A stretch of 26,411 nt of DNA from Saccoglossus kowalevskii (GCF_000003605.2 NW_003119882.1:1-26411); one strand, 5' to 3'. Counted from the first letter of the stretch, positions 11,012 to 22,228 are shown. A program made the numbers and translations. Notes: a model not told the origin generated them from the letters alone.

Positions 11012-11520
11012 TACATGTATGGTGCGGTATCCTTGCCAAAATTAACGTCCTTAATATGGCGCGTTACACATGCCAAAATTAACGTCCATAATATGGCACG
11101 GTATCCATGCCAAAATTAATGTCCATAATATGGCGCGGTATCCATGCCAAAATTAACGTCCATAATATGGCGTGGTATCCACGCCAAAATAAACGTCCAT
11201 AATATGGCGTGGTTTACATGCCAAAATTAACGTCCATAATATGGCGCGGATCTGTGCCAAAATTAACGTCCATAATATGGCTCGGATCCATGCCAAAATT
11301 AATGTCCATAATATGGCGCGGATCCATGCCAAAATTAACGTACATAATATGATGCGGTATCCATGCCAAAATTAACGTCCAAAATATGGCGCGGTATCCA
11401 TGCCAAAATTAACGTCCATAATATGGAGCGGTATCCATTCCAAAATTAACGTCCATAATATGGCATGGATCCATGCCAAAATTACCGTCCATAATGTGGT
11501 GCGGATCCATGCCAAAATTA
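11012..11520. repeat. Composite of block X start and block P
   Basis: The first 80 bp share TACATGTA, CCTTGCC and GTCCTTAATATGG with 18140-18220. From about 11190 the sequence follows block P: the CAAAATAAACG monomer, GGTTTACATGCC (11211), GGATCTGTGCC, AACGTACAT and CCATTCC (11435), at offset 8,905 from 2306-2530. It ends with a second palindromic GGCATGGATCC monomer at 11461. Confidence 0.78.
11461..11478. other. Perfect 18-bp palindrome at a monomer joint
   Basis: Same 18-bp palindrome, 519 bp after the previous one. It lies in a CCATTCC-ACCGTCC context like the other two, but at the end of a block P relative whose other copies have GGCACGG here. Confidence 0.9.
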
Positions 11521-11521
11521 A

Positions 11522-12148
11522 CGTCCATAATATGGCACGGTATCCATGCCAAAATTAACGTCCATAATATGGTGCGGTATCCATGCTAAAATTAACGTCC
11601 ATAATATGGTGCGGTGTCCATGCTAAAATTGACGTCCATAATATGGCGCGGTATCCATGCCAAAATTAACGTCCATAATATGGCGCGATATCCATGCCAA
11701 AATTAACGTCCATAATATGGCGCAGTATCCATGCCAAAATTAACGTCCATAATATGGTGCGGTATTAATGCCAAAATTAACGTGCATAATATGGCGCGGT
11801 ATCAATGCCAAAATTAATGTCCATAATATGGCGCGGATCCATGCCAAAATTAACGTCCATAATATGGCGCGTTATCCATGCCAAAATTAACGTCCATAAT
11901 ATGGCACGGTATCCATGCCAAAATTAACGTCCATAATATGGTGCGGTATCCATGCCAAAATTAACGTCCATAATATGGTGCGGTGTCCATGCTAAAATTG
12001 ACGTCCATAATATGGCGCGGTATCCATGCCAAAATTAACGTCCATAATACGGCGCGGTATCCATGCCAAAATTAACGTCCATAATATGGCGCAGTATCCA
12101 TGCCAAAATTAACGTCCATAATATGGCGAGGTATCAATGCCAAAATTA
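11522..12148. repeat. Module Z, 369-bp tandem pair
   Basis: Two copies of module Z, at about 11522-11780 and 11891-12148, offset 369 bp (10 monomers), marked by GCTAAAATTGACG at 11621 and 11990. Order in each is GGCACGG, GGTGCGG, GGTGTCC, GCTAAAATTGACG, two GGCGCGG-type monomers, GGCGCAG, then a joint with ATTAATGCC or TCAATGCC. Confidence 0.78.
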
Positions 12149-12520
12149 ACGTCCATAATATGGCACGGTATCCATGCCAAAATTAACGTCCATAATATGG
12201 CGCGGTATCCATGCCAAAATTAACGTCCATAATATGGCGCGGTATCCATGCCAAAATTAACGTCCATAATATGGTGCGGAACCATGCCAAAATTAACGTC
12301 CATAATATGGCGCGGATCCATGCCAAAATTAATGTCCATAATATGGCGCGGTATCCATGCCAAAATTAACGTCCATAATATGGCACGGTATCCATGCCAA
12401 AATTAACGTCCATAATATGGCACGGTATCCATGCCAAAATTAACGTCCAAAATATGGCGCGGATCCATGCCAAAATTAACATCCATAATATGGTGCGGTA
12501 TCCATGCCAAAATTAACGTC
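12149..12520. repeat. Plain satellite monomers between modules
   Basis: About ten monomers, mainly GGCGCGG and GGCACGG with TAT joints, plus one GGTGCGGAACC joint with a lost base near 12280. The end (CCAAAAT, AACATCC, GGTGCGG) is the usual lead-in to a CCATTCC monomer. Nothing else is visible. Confidence 0.78.
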
Positions 12521-12900
12521 CATAATATGGAGCGGTATCCATTCCAAAATTAACGTCCATAATATGGCACGGATCCATGCCAAAATTACCGTCCATAATG
12601 TGGTGCGGATCCATGCCAAAATTAACGTCCATAATATGGTGCAGTGTCCATGTCAAAATTAACGTCCATAATATGGCGCGGTATCCATGCCAAAATTAAC
12701 GTCCATAATATGGCGCGGTATCCATGCCAAAATTACCGTTCATAACATGGCGCGGTATCCATGCCAAAATTAACGTCCATAATATGGCGCGGTATCCATG
12801 CCAAAATTAACGTCCATAATATGGCGCGGATCAATGCCAAAATTAACGTCCATAATATGGCGCGGATCCATGCCAAAATTAACGTCCATAATATGGCACG
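12520..12900. repeat. Module Y copy
   Basis: GGAGCGG with CCATTCC (12539), GGCACGG, ACCGTCC with ATAATGTGG, GGTGCAGTGTCC, then ACCGTTCATAACATGG (12735). The CCATTCC-to-ACCGTT distance is 196 bp, as in most other copies. The following GGATCAATGCC joint is present, but the GATGTGC monomer that closes other copies is replaced by the start of module Z. Confidence 0.8.
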
Positions 12901-13304
12901 GTATCCATGCCAAAATTAACGTCCATAATATGGTGCGGTATCCATGCTAAAATTAACGTCCATAATATGGTGCGGTGTCCATGCTAAAATGACGTCCATA
13001 ATATGGCGCGGTATCCATGCCCAAAATTAACGTCCATAATATGGCGCGGTATCCATGCCAAAATTAACGTCCATAACATGGTGCAGTATTAATGCCAAAA
13101 TTAACGTCCATAATATGGCGTGGTATCCATGCCAAAATTAACGTCCATAATATGGCACGGATCCATGCCAAAATTACCGTCCATAATGTGGTGCGGATCC
13201 ATGCCAAAATTAACGTCCATAATATGGTGCAGTGTCCATGCCAAAATTAACGTCCATAATATGGTGCGGTATCCATGCCAAAATTAACGTCCATAATACA
13301 TGTA
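12880..13304. repeat. Module Z copy running into a CATGTA monomer
   Basis: Module Z markers GGCACGG, GGTGCGG with GCTAAAATTAACG, GGTGTCC with GCTAAAATGACG (one T lost, 12982), a GCCCAAAATT joint (one C gained, 13020), and AACATGGTGCAGTATTAATG. From about 13070 the order GGCGTGG, GGCACGG, ACCGTCC, ATAATGTGG matches 20677-20820. The stretch ends at TACATGTA (13297), immediately before block Q. Confidence 0.76.
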
Positions 13305-15451
13305 TGGCGCGGTATCCATGCCAAAATTAACGTCCATAATATGGCGCTGATCCATGCCAATATTAACGTCCATAATATGGCGCGGTATCCATGCCAAAAT
13401 TAACGTCCATAATATGGCACGGACCCATGCCAAAATTAACGTCCATAATATGGCGCGGTATCTATGCCAAAATTAACGTCCATAATATGGCGTGGTATCC
13501 ATGCCAAAATTAACGTCCATAATATGGCGTGGTATACATGCCATTATTAACGTCCATAATACATGTATGGCGCGGTATCCATGCCAAAATTTACGTCCAT
13601 AATATGGCGCGGTATCCATGCCAAAATTAACGTCCATAATATGGCGCGGATCCATGCCAAAATTAACGTCCATAATATGGTGCGAATCCATGCCAAAATT
13701 AACGTCCATAATATGGCGTGGTATCCATGCCAAAATTAACATCCATAATATGGTGCGGTATCCATGCCAAAATTAACGTCCATAATATGGAGCGGTATCC
13801 ATGCCAAAATTAACGTCCATAATATGGCACGGACCCATGCCAAAATTAACGTCCATAATATGGCGCGGTATCTATGCCAAAATTAACGTCCATAATATGG
13901 CGTGGTATCCATGCCAAAATTAACGTCCATAATATGGCGTGGTATACATGCCAAAATTAACGTCCATAATACATGTATGGCGCGGTATCCATGCCAAAAT
14001 TTACGTCCATAATATGGCGCGGTATCCATGCCAAAATTAACGTCCATAATATGGCGCGGATCCATGCCAAAATTAACGTCCATATTATGGTGCGAATCCA
14101 TGCCAAAATTAACGTCCATAATATGGCGTGGTATCCATGCCAAAATTAACATCCATAATATGGTGCGGTATCCATGCCAAAATTAACGTCCATAATATGG
14201 ATCGGTATCCATTCCAAAATTAACGTCCATAATATGGCACGGATCCATGCCAAAATTTACGTCCATAATATGGTGCGGATCCATGCCAAAATTAATGTCC
14301 ATAATATGGTGCGGCGTCCATGCCAAAATTAACGTCCATAATATGGCACGGTATCCATGCCAAAATTAACGTCCTTAATATGGCGCGGTATCCATGCCAA
14401 AATTACCGTCCATAATATGGCGCGGTATCCATGCCAAAATTACCGTCCATAATATGGCGCGGTATCCATGCCAAAATTAACGTCCATAATATGGCGCGGT
14501 ATCCATGCCAAAATTAACGTCCATAATATGGCGCGGATCCATGCCAAAATTAACGTCCATAATATGGTGCGAATCCATGCCAAAATTAACGTCCATAATA
14601 TGATGTGCTATCCATGCCAAAATTAACGTCCATAATATGGCGTGGTATACATGCCAAAATTAACGTCCATAACATGGTGCAGTATTAATGCCAAAATTAA
14701 CGTCCATAATATGGCGTGGTATCCATGCCAAAATTAACGTCCATAATATGGCGTGGTATACATGCCAAAATTAACGTCCATAATACATGTATGGCGCGGT
14801 ATCCATGCCAAAATTAACATCCATAATATGGCGTGGTATCCACGCCAAAATTAACGTAGATAATATGGCGTGGTTTACATGCCAAAATTAACGTCCATAA
14901 TATGGCGCGGATCTGTGCCAAAATTAACGTCCATAATATGGCTCGGATCCATGCCAAAATTAACGTACATAATATGATGCGGTATCCATGCCAAAATTAA
15001 CGTCCAAAATATGGCGCGGATCCATGCCAAAATTAACATCCATAATATGGTGCGGTATCCATGCCAAAATTAACGTCCATAATATGGAGCGGTATCCATT
15101 CCAAAATTAATGTCCATAATATGGCACGGATCCATGCCAAAATTACCGTCCATAATATGGTGCGGATCCATGCCAAAATTAACGTCCATAATATGGTGCG
15201 GCATCCATGCCAAAATTAACGTCCATAATATGGCGCGGTATCCATGCCAAAATTAACGTCCATAATATGGCGCGGTATCCATGCCAAAATTAACGTCCAT
15301 AATATGGTGTGGTATACATGCCAAAATTTACGTCCATAATATGGCGCGGTATCCATGCCAAAATTAACGTCCATAATATGGCGCGGATCCATGCCAAAAT
15401 TAACGTCCATAATATGGTGCGAATCCATGCCAAAATTAACGTCCATAATAT
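13305..15451. repeat. Block Q, copy 1 (2.1 kb)
   Basis: Aligns with 22299-24481 at offset 8,994, changing to 9,030 after one 36-bp monomer (GGCTCGG or AATGTCC monomer) is lost here near 14950. It is the longest high-identity pair in the window. Shared private changes include GCCATTATTAACG (13540 and 22534), a 410-bp internal tandem duplication with TACATGTA in each unit, CTTAATATGG and AACATGGTGCAG. Differences are scattered single bases. The right half is also block X. Confidence 0.9.
13400..14219. repeat. 410-bp tandem duplication inside block Q
   Basis: Two units of 410 bp (eleven monomers plus a 6-bp insertion) at about 13400-13809 and 13810-14219. Markers repeat at exactly 410 bp: GGCACGGACCC, GGTATCTATGCC, GGTATACATGCC, TACATGTA (13560 and 13970), CAAAATTTACG and GGTGCGAATCC. 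The same pair exists at 22467 and 22877, so this duplication is older than the copying of block Q. Confidence 0.85.
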
Positions 15452-16185
15452 GGCGTGGTATCCATGCCAAAATTAACATCCATAATATGGTGCGGTATCC
15501 ATGCCAAAATTAACGTCCATAATATGGAGCGGTATCCATTCCAAAATTAACGTCCATCATATGGCACGGATCCATGCCAAAATTACCGTCCATAATATGG
15601 TGCGGATCCATGCCAAAATTAACGTCCATAATATGGTGCGGCGTCCATGCCAAAATTAACGTCCATAATATGGCGCGGTATCCATGCCAAAATTAACGTC
15701 CATAATATGGCGCGGTATCCATGCCAAAATTAACGTCCATAATATGGCGCGGTATCCATGCCAAAATTACCGTCCATAATATGGCGCGGTATCCATGCCA
15801 AAATTTACGTCCATAATATGGCGCGGTATCCATGCCAAAATTAACGTCCATAATATGGCGCGGATCCATGCCAAAATTAACGTCCATAATATGGTGCGAA
15901 TCCATGCCAAAATTAACGTCCATAATATGATGCGCTATCCATGCCAAAATTAACGTCCATAATATGGCGTGGTATCCATGCCAAAATTAACGTCCATAAT
16001 ATGGTGCGGTGTCCATGCCAAAATTAACGTCCATAATATGGCGTGGTATCCATGCCAAAATTAACGTCCATAATATGGCGCGGTATCCATGCCAAAATTA
16101 ACGTCCATAATATGGCGCTGATCCATGCCAAAATTAACGTCCATAATATAGCGCAGTATCCATGCCAAAATTTAACGTCCATAAT
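14690..16185. repeat. Block X, copy 2
   Basis: Aligns with 18046-19576 at offset 3,356, then 3,392 after the 36-bp monomer loss near 14950. Markers are TACATGTA (14784), GTAGATAAT, GGTTTACATGCC (14872), GGATCTGTGCC, two CCATTCC monomers 440 bp apart (15096 and 15536), CATCATATGG, GGTGCGAATCC, GGCGCTGATCC (16117) and ATAGCGCAG. It ends at an extra T in CAAAATTTAACG near 16172, a length change on the block boundary. Confidence 0.87.
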
Positions 16186-16239
16186 ATGGCGCGGTATCCA
16201 TGCCAAAATTAACGTCCATAATATGGTGCAGTATTAATG

Positions 16240-17000
16240 CCAAAATTAACGTCCATAATATGGCGCGGTATCAATGCCAAAATTACCGTCCATAATATGG
16301 CGCGGTATCCATGCCAAAATTACCGTCCATAATATGGCGCGGTATCCATGCCAAAATTAACGTCCATAATATGGCGCGGTATCCATGCCAAAATTAACGT
16401 CCATAATATGGCGCGGATCCATGCCAAAATTAACGTTCATAATATGGCGCGGATCCATGCCAAAATTAACGTCCATAATATGGTGCGAATCCATGCCAAA
16501 ATTAACGTCCATAATATGGCGCGGTATCCATGCCAAAATTAACGTCCATAATATGGCTTGGTATCCATGCCAAAATTAACGTTCATAATATGGCGTGGTA
16601 TACATGCCAAAATTAACATCCATAATATGGTGTGGTATCCATGCCAAAATTAATGTCCATAATATGGCGCGTTATCCATGCCAAAATTAACGTCCATAAT
16701 ATGGCACGGTATCCATGCCAAAATTAACGTCCATAATATGGTGCGGTATCCATGCCAAAATTAACGTCCATAATATGGTGCGGTGTCCATACTAAAAATT
16801 GACATCCATAATATGGCACGGTATCCATGCCAAAATTAACGTCCATAATATGGCGTCGTATCCATGCCAAAAATTAACGTCCATAATATGGCACGGATCC
16901 ATGCCAAAATTACTGTCCATATTATGAGTGCAGTGTCCATGCCCAAATTAACGTCCATAATATGGCGCGGTATCCATGCCAAAATTAACGTCCATAATAT
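16240..17000. repeat. Block R, copy 1
   Basis: Aligns with 21469-22228 at offset 5,229 (5,228 after an extra A in ACTAAAAATTGACAT near 16792). Markers are two ACCGTCC monomers, AACGTTCAT, GGTGCGAATCC, GGCTTGG (16555), GGTGTGG, GGCGCGTTATCC, ACTAAAATTGACATCC and GGCGTCG (16853). This copy carries several extra changes between 16785 and 16960 (added A, ACTGTCC, CATATTATGAGTG, GCCCAAATT) that the other copies lack. Confidence 0.86.
16383..16418 (+). repeat. Reference 36-bp monomer (GGATCC joint)
   Basis: A clean example of the short form, which has lost one base at the joint so that GGTATCC becomes GGATCC (a BamHI site). Being 36 bp, it keeps reading frame and encodes a 12-residue period (HAKINVHNMARI in one plus frame). 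Runs of this form are what give the longer open frames in the window. The short form is scattered through the array and often occurs in runs of two to four. Confidence 0.93.
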
Positions 17001-17750
17001 GGTGCGGATCCATGCCAAAATTAACGTCCATAATATGGCGCGGATCCATGCCAAAATTAATGTCCATAATATGGCGCGGTATCCATGCCAAAATTAACGT
17101 CCATAATATGGCGCGGTATCCATGCCAAAATTAACGTCCATAATATGGCGCGGTATCCATGCCAAAATTAACGTCCAAAATATGGCGCAGATCCATGCCA
17201 AAATTAACGTCCATAATATGGTGCGGTATCCATGCCAAAATTAACGTCCATAATATGGAGCGGTATCCATTCCAAAATTAACGTCCATAATATGGCACGG
17301 ATCCATGCCAAAATTACCGTCCATAATGTGGTGCGGATCCATGCCAAAATTAACGTCCATAATATGGTGCAGTGTCCATGCCAAAATTAACGTCCATAAT
17401 ATGGCGCGGTATCCATGCCAAAATTAACGTCCATAATATGGCGCGGTATCCATGCCAAAATTACCGTTCATAATATGGCGCGGTATCCATGCCAAAATTA
17501 ACGTCCATAATATGGCGCGGTATCCATGCCAAAATTAACGTCCATAATATGGCACGGATCAATGCCAAAATTAACGTCCATAATATGGCGCGGATCCATG
17601 CCAAAATTAACGTCCATAATATGGCACGGATCCATGCCAAAATTAACGTCCATAATATGATGTTCTATCCATGCCAAAATTAACGTCCATAATATGGCGT
17701 GGTATCCATGCCAAAATTAACGTCCATAATATGGCGCGGATCCATGCCAA
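16965..17750. repeat. Block S, first part (module Y)
   Basis: Aligns with 25626-26411 at offset 8,661: CCATTCC (17267 and 25928), ACCGTT (17463 and 26124), GGATCAATGCC and GATGTTCTATCC, a variant of GATGTGCTATCC seen only in these two copies. The part from 17230 also aligns with 24602-24852 (offset 7,372) and onward with 25046 (offset 7,557). Confidence 0.86.
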
Positions 17751-18060
17751 AATTAACGTCCATAATATGGTACGGTATCCATGCCAAAATTACATGTAAT
17801 GTCCATAATATGGAGCAGTGTCCATGCCAAAATTAACGTCCATAATATGGCGTGGTATCCATGCCAAAATTAACGTCCATAATATGGAGCGGTATCCATG
17901 GCAAAATTAACGTCCATAATATGGCGCTGATCCATGCCAATATTAACGTCCATAATAGGGCGCGGTATCCATGCCAAAATTAACGTCCATAATATGGCAC
18001 GGACCCATGCCAAAATTAACGTCCATAATATGGCGCGGTATCTATGCCAAAATTAACGTC
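17700..18060. repeat. Block S, second part (with ATTACATGTAAT)
   Basis: Aligns with 25257-25617 at offset 7,557. Markers are GGTACGG, the CATGTA insertion in the A/T tract (17789 and 25346), GGAGCAGTG or GGAGCGGTG, GGCGCTGATCC with CAATATT, and GGCACGGACCC. The match ends at 18060/25617. Confidence 0.84.
17789..17800. other. CATGTA insertion, site B, first copy
   Basis: The A/T tract normally reads AAAATTAACGTCC; here it reads AAAATTACATGTAATGTCC, the same 6-bp CATGTA added after a different TA, with a C-to-T change at the next CpG. It makes a 12-bp palindrome, ATTACATGTAAT. Only two copies exist, in the two partners of block S. Confidence 0.88.
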
Positions 18061-19760
18061 CATAATATGGTGTGGTATCCATGCCAAAATTAACGTCCAT
18101 AATATGGTGTGGTATACATGCCAAAATTAACGTCCATAATACATGTATGGCGCGGTATCCTTGCCAAAATTAACGTCCTTAATATGGCGCGTTATCCACG
18201 CCAAAATTAACGTAGATAATATGGCGTGGTTTACATGCCAAAATTAACGTCCATAATATGGCGCGGATCTGTGCCAAAATTAACGTCCATAATATGGCTC
18301 GGATCCATGCCAAAATTAATGTCCATAATATGGCGCGGATCCATGCCAAAATTAACGTACATAATATGATGCGGTATCCATGCCAAAATTAACGTCCAAA
18401 ATATGGCGCGGATCCATGCCAAAATTAACATCCATAATATGGTGCGGTATCCATGCCAAAATTAACGTCCATAATATGGAGCGGTATCCATTCCAAAATT
18501 AACGTCCATAATATGGCACGGATCCATGCCAAAATTACCGTCCATAATATGGTGCGGATCCATGCCAAAATTAACGTCCATAATATGGTGCGGCATCCAT
18601 GCCAAAATTAACGTCCATAATATGGCGCGGTATCCATGCCAAAATTAACGTCCATAATAGGGCGCGGTATCCATGCCAAAATTAACGTCCATAATATGGT
18701 GTGGTATACATGCCAAAATTTACGTCCATAATATGGCGCGGTATCCATGCCAAAATTAACGTCCATAATATGGCGCGGATCCATGCCAAAATTAACGTCC
18801 ATAATATGGTGCGAATCCATGCCAAAATTAACGTCCATAATATGGCGTGGTATCCATGCCAAAATTAACATCCATAATATGGTGCGGTATCCATGCCAAA
18901 ATTAACGTCCATAATATGGAGCGGTATCCATTCCAAAATTAACGTCCATCATATGGCACGGATCCATGCCAAAATTACCGTCCATAATATGGTGCGGATC
19001 CATGCCAAAATTAACGTCCATAATATGGTGCGGCGTCCATGCCAAAATTAACGTCCATAATATGGCGCGGTATCCATGCCAAAATTAACGTCCATAATAT
19101 GGCGCGGTATCCATGCCAAAATTACCGTCCATAATATGGCGCGGTATCCATGCCAAAATTACCGTCCATAATATGGCGCGGTATCCATGCCAAAATTTAC
19201 GTCCATAATATGGCGCGGTATCCATGCCAAAATTAACGTCCATAATATGGCGCGGATCCATGCCAAAATTAACGTCCATAATATGGTGCGAATCCATGCC
19301 AAAATTAACGTCCATAATATGATGTGCTATCCATGCCAAAATTAACGTCCATAATATGGCGTGGTATCCATGCCAAAATTAACGTCCATAATATGGTGCG
19401 GTGTCCATGCCAAAATTAACGTCCATAATATGGCGTGGTATCCATGCCAAAATTAACGTCCATAATATGGCGCGGTATCCATGCCAAAATTAACGTCCAT
19501 AATATGGCGCTGATCCATGCCAAAATTAACGTCCATAATATGGCGCAGTATCCATGCCAAAATTAACGTCCATAATATGGCACGGACCCATGCCAAAATT
19601 AACGTCCATAATATGGTGCGGTATCCATGCCAAAATTAACATCCATAATATGGCGCGGTATCCATGCCAAAATAAACGTCCATAATATGGCGCGGTATCC
19701 ATGCCAAAATTAACGTCCATAATATGGCGCGGTATCCATGCCAAAATTAACATCCATAAT
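18049..19760. repeat. Block X, copy 3 (most complete)
   Basis: The fullest version of block X, about 1.7 kb or 46-47 monomers, with none of the monomer losses seen in copies 1 and 2. Order: GGTATACATGCC, TACATGTA (18140), CCTTGCC, GTAGATAAT, GGTTTACATGCC (18228), GGATCTGTGCC, GGCTCGG, AATGTCC, AACGTACAT, GATGCGG, CCAAAAT, AACATCC, CCATTCC (18488), AATAGGG, CAAAATTTACG, CCATTCC (18928), CATCATATGG, GATGTGC, GGCGCTG, GCGCAG and the CAAAATAAACG monomer. It is the best reference for comparing other copies. Confidence 0.88.
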
Positions 19761-20220
19761 ATGGCTTGGTATCCATGCCAAAATTAACGTTCATAATATG
19801 GCGTGGTATACATGCCAAAATTAACATCCATAATATGGTGTGGTATCCATGCCAAAATTAATGTCCATAATATGGCGCGTTATCCATGCCAAAATTAACG
19901 TCCATAATATGGCACGGTATCCATGCCAAAATTAACGTCCATAATATGGTGCGGTATCCATGCCAAAATTAACGTCCATAATATGGTGCGGTGTCCATAC
20001 TAAAATTGACATCCATAATATGGCACGGTATCCATGCCAAAATTAACGTCCATAATATGGCGTCGTATCCATGCCAAAATTAACGTCCATAATATGGCAC
20101 GGATCCATGCCAAAATTACCGTCCATAATGTGGTGCGGATCCATGCCAAAATTAACGTCCATAATATGGTGCAGTGTCCATGCCAAAAATAACGTCCATA
20201 ATATGGCGCGGTATCCATGC
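19700..20220. repeat. Block R, partial copy 2
   Basis: Aligns with 21721 onward at offset 2,021: GGCTTGG (19763 and 21784), GGTGTGG, GGCGCGTTATCC, ACTAAAATTGACATCC, GGCGTCG (20060) and the CAAAAATAACG monomer shared only by these two copies. It keeps one 36-bp monomer (ATAATGTGG) that copy 3 has lost near 22150. Confidence 0.84.
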
Positions 20221-21009
20221 CAAAATTAACGTCCATAATATGGCGCGGTATCCATGCCAAAATAAACGTCCATAATATGGCGCGGTATCCATGCCAAAAT
20301 TAACGTCCATAATATGGCGCGGTATCCATGCCAAAATTAACGTCCATAATATGGCGTGGTATCCATGCCAAAATTAACGTCCATAATATGGCGTGGTATA
20401 CATGCCAAAATTAACATCCATAATATGGCGTGGTATCCATGCCAAAATTAACGTCCATAATATGGCGCGTTATCCATGCCAAAATTAACGTCCATAATAT
20501 GGCACGGCATCCATGCCAAAATTAACGTCCATAATATGGTGCGGTATCCATGCCAAAATTAACGTCCATAATATGGTGCGGTGTCCATGCTAAAATTGAC
20601 GTCCATAATATGGCGCGGTATCCATGCCAAAATTAACGTCCATAATATGGCGCGGTATCCATGCCAAAATTAACGTCCATAACATGGTGCAGTATTAATG
20701 CCAAAATTAACGTCCATAATATGGCGTGGTATCCATGCCAAAATTAACGTCCATAATATGGCACGGATCCATGCCAAAATTACCGTCCATAATGTGGTGC
20801 GGATCCATGCCAAAATTAACGTCCATAATATGGCGCGGTATCTATGCCAAAATTAACGTCCATAATATGGCGTTGTATCCATGCCAAAATTAACGTCCAT
20901 AATATGGCACGGACCCATGCCAAAATTAACGTTCATAATATGGCGTGGTATCCACGCCAAAATTAACGTCCATAATATGGCGTGGTATACATGCCAAAAT
21001 TAATGTCCA
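20221..21009. repeat. Module Z copy and plain monomers
   Basis: Begins with a CAAAATAAACG monomer and GGCGTGG monomers with a GGTATACATGCC joint, resembling 5240-5400 and 9820-10020. It continues with module Z (GCTAAAATTGACG at 20588), AACATGGTGCAGTATTAATG and GGCACGG, ACCGTCC, ATAATGTGG as at 13070-13215. From 20820 there are mixed GGTATCTATGCC, GGCGTTG, GGCACGGACCC and CCACGCC monomers. No gene is visible. Confidence 0.78.
20289..20325 (+). repeat. Reference 37-bp monomer (TAT joint)
   Basis: A clean example of the long monomer form. Internal landmarks are the A/T tract AAAATTAA, the CpG in AACGTCC, the near-palindrome CCATAATATGG (five-base arms around a central A), and the CpG pair in GGCGCGG followed by TAT. 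Because 37 is not a multiple of three, each such monomer shifts any reading frame that passes through it. Confidence 0.95.
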
Positions 21010-21747
21010 TAATATGGCGCGGTATCTATGCCAAAATTAACGTCCATAATATGGCGTGGTATCCATGCCAAAATTAACGTCCATAATATGGCACGGATCC
21101 ATGCCAAAATAAACGTCCATAATATGGCGTGGTTTACATGCCAAAATTAACGTCCATAATATGGCGCGGATCTGTGCCAAAATTAACGTCCATAATATGG
21201 CTCGGATCCATGCCAAAATTAATGTCCATAATATGGCGCGGATCCATGCCAAAATTAACGTACATAATATGATGCGGTATCCATGCCAAAATTAACGTCC
21301 AAAATATGGCGCGGTATCCATGCCAAAATTAACGTCCATAATATGGAGCGGTATCCATTCCAAAATTAACGTCCATAATATGGCACGGATCCAGGCCAAA
21401 ATTACCGTCCATAATATGGTGCGGATCCATGCCAAAATTAACATCCATAATATGGTGCGGTGTCCATGCCAAAATTAACGTCCATAATATGGCGCGGTAT
21501 CCATGCCAAAATTACCGTCCATAATATGGCGCGGTATCCATGCCAAAATTACCGTCCATAATATGGCGCGGTATCCATGCCAAAATTAACGTCCATAATA
21601 TGGCGCGGTATCCATGCCAAAATTAACGTCCATAATATGGCGCGGATCCATGCCAAAATTAACGTTCATAATATGGCGCGGATCCATGCCAAAATTAACG
21701 TCCATAATATGGTGCGAATCCATGCCAAAATTAACGTCCATAATATG
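21010..21747. repeat. Block P, copy 2
   Basis: Distal partner of 2185-2885, with one extra 37-bp monomer in the run of ACCGTCC monomers. Its right part overlaps block R copy 3 (from 21469), so this is where blocks P and R are joined; in the left copy block P leads instead into the GATGTGC monomer. Confidence 0.85.
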
Positions 21748-22228
21748 GCGCGGTATCCATGCCAAAATTAACGTCCATAATATGGCTTGGTATCCATGCC
21801 AAAATTAACGTTCATAATATGGCGTGGTATACATGCCAAAATTAACATCCATAATATGGTGTGGTATCCATGCCAAAATTAATGTCCATAATATGGCGCG
21901 TTATCCATGCCAAAATTAACGTCCATAATATGGCACGGTATCCATGCCAAAATTAACGTCCATAATATGGTGCGGTATCCATGCCAAAATTAACGTCCAT
22001 AATATGGTGCGGTGTCCATACTAAAATTGACATCCATAATATGGCACGGTATCCATGCCAAAATTAACGTCCATAATATGGCGTCGTATCCATGCCAAAA
22101 TTAACGTCCATAATATGGCACGGATCCATGCCAAAATTACCGTCCATAATATGGTGCAGTGTCCATGCCAAAAATAACGTCCATAATATGGCGCGGTATC
22201 CATGCCAAAATTAACGTCCATAATATGG
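21469..22228. repeat. Block R, copy 3
   Basis: Partner of 16240-17000 and 19700-20220. It shares GGCTTGG (21784), GGCGTCG (22081) and CAAAAATAACG, and has lost the 36-bp ATAATGTGG monomer near 22150. Because it is free of the length changes seen at 16785-16960, those changes are private to copy 1. Confidence 0.86.

Noticed and set aside
13250-13304. Bivalve or other molluscan origin suggested by the ATACATGTAT word
   Set aside because: The word is short, occurs here through duplication of one or two events, and can arise from transposon footprints in many animals; it cannot identify the host.
17889-17905. Unusual joint CCATGGCAAAATT as a distinct element
   Set aside because: A single C-to-G change in one monomer, not seen in its block partner; ordinary point variation.
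20309-20319. CArG/MADS-box site in each monomer (CCATAATATGG)
   Set aside because: The consensus has seven A/T bases between CC and GG, one too many for a canonical box; only a single indel-bearing monomer fits.
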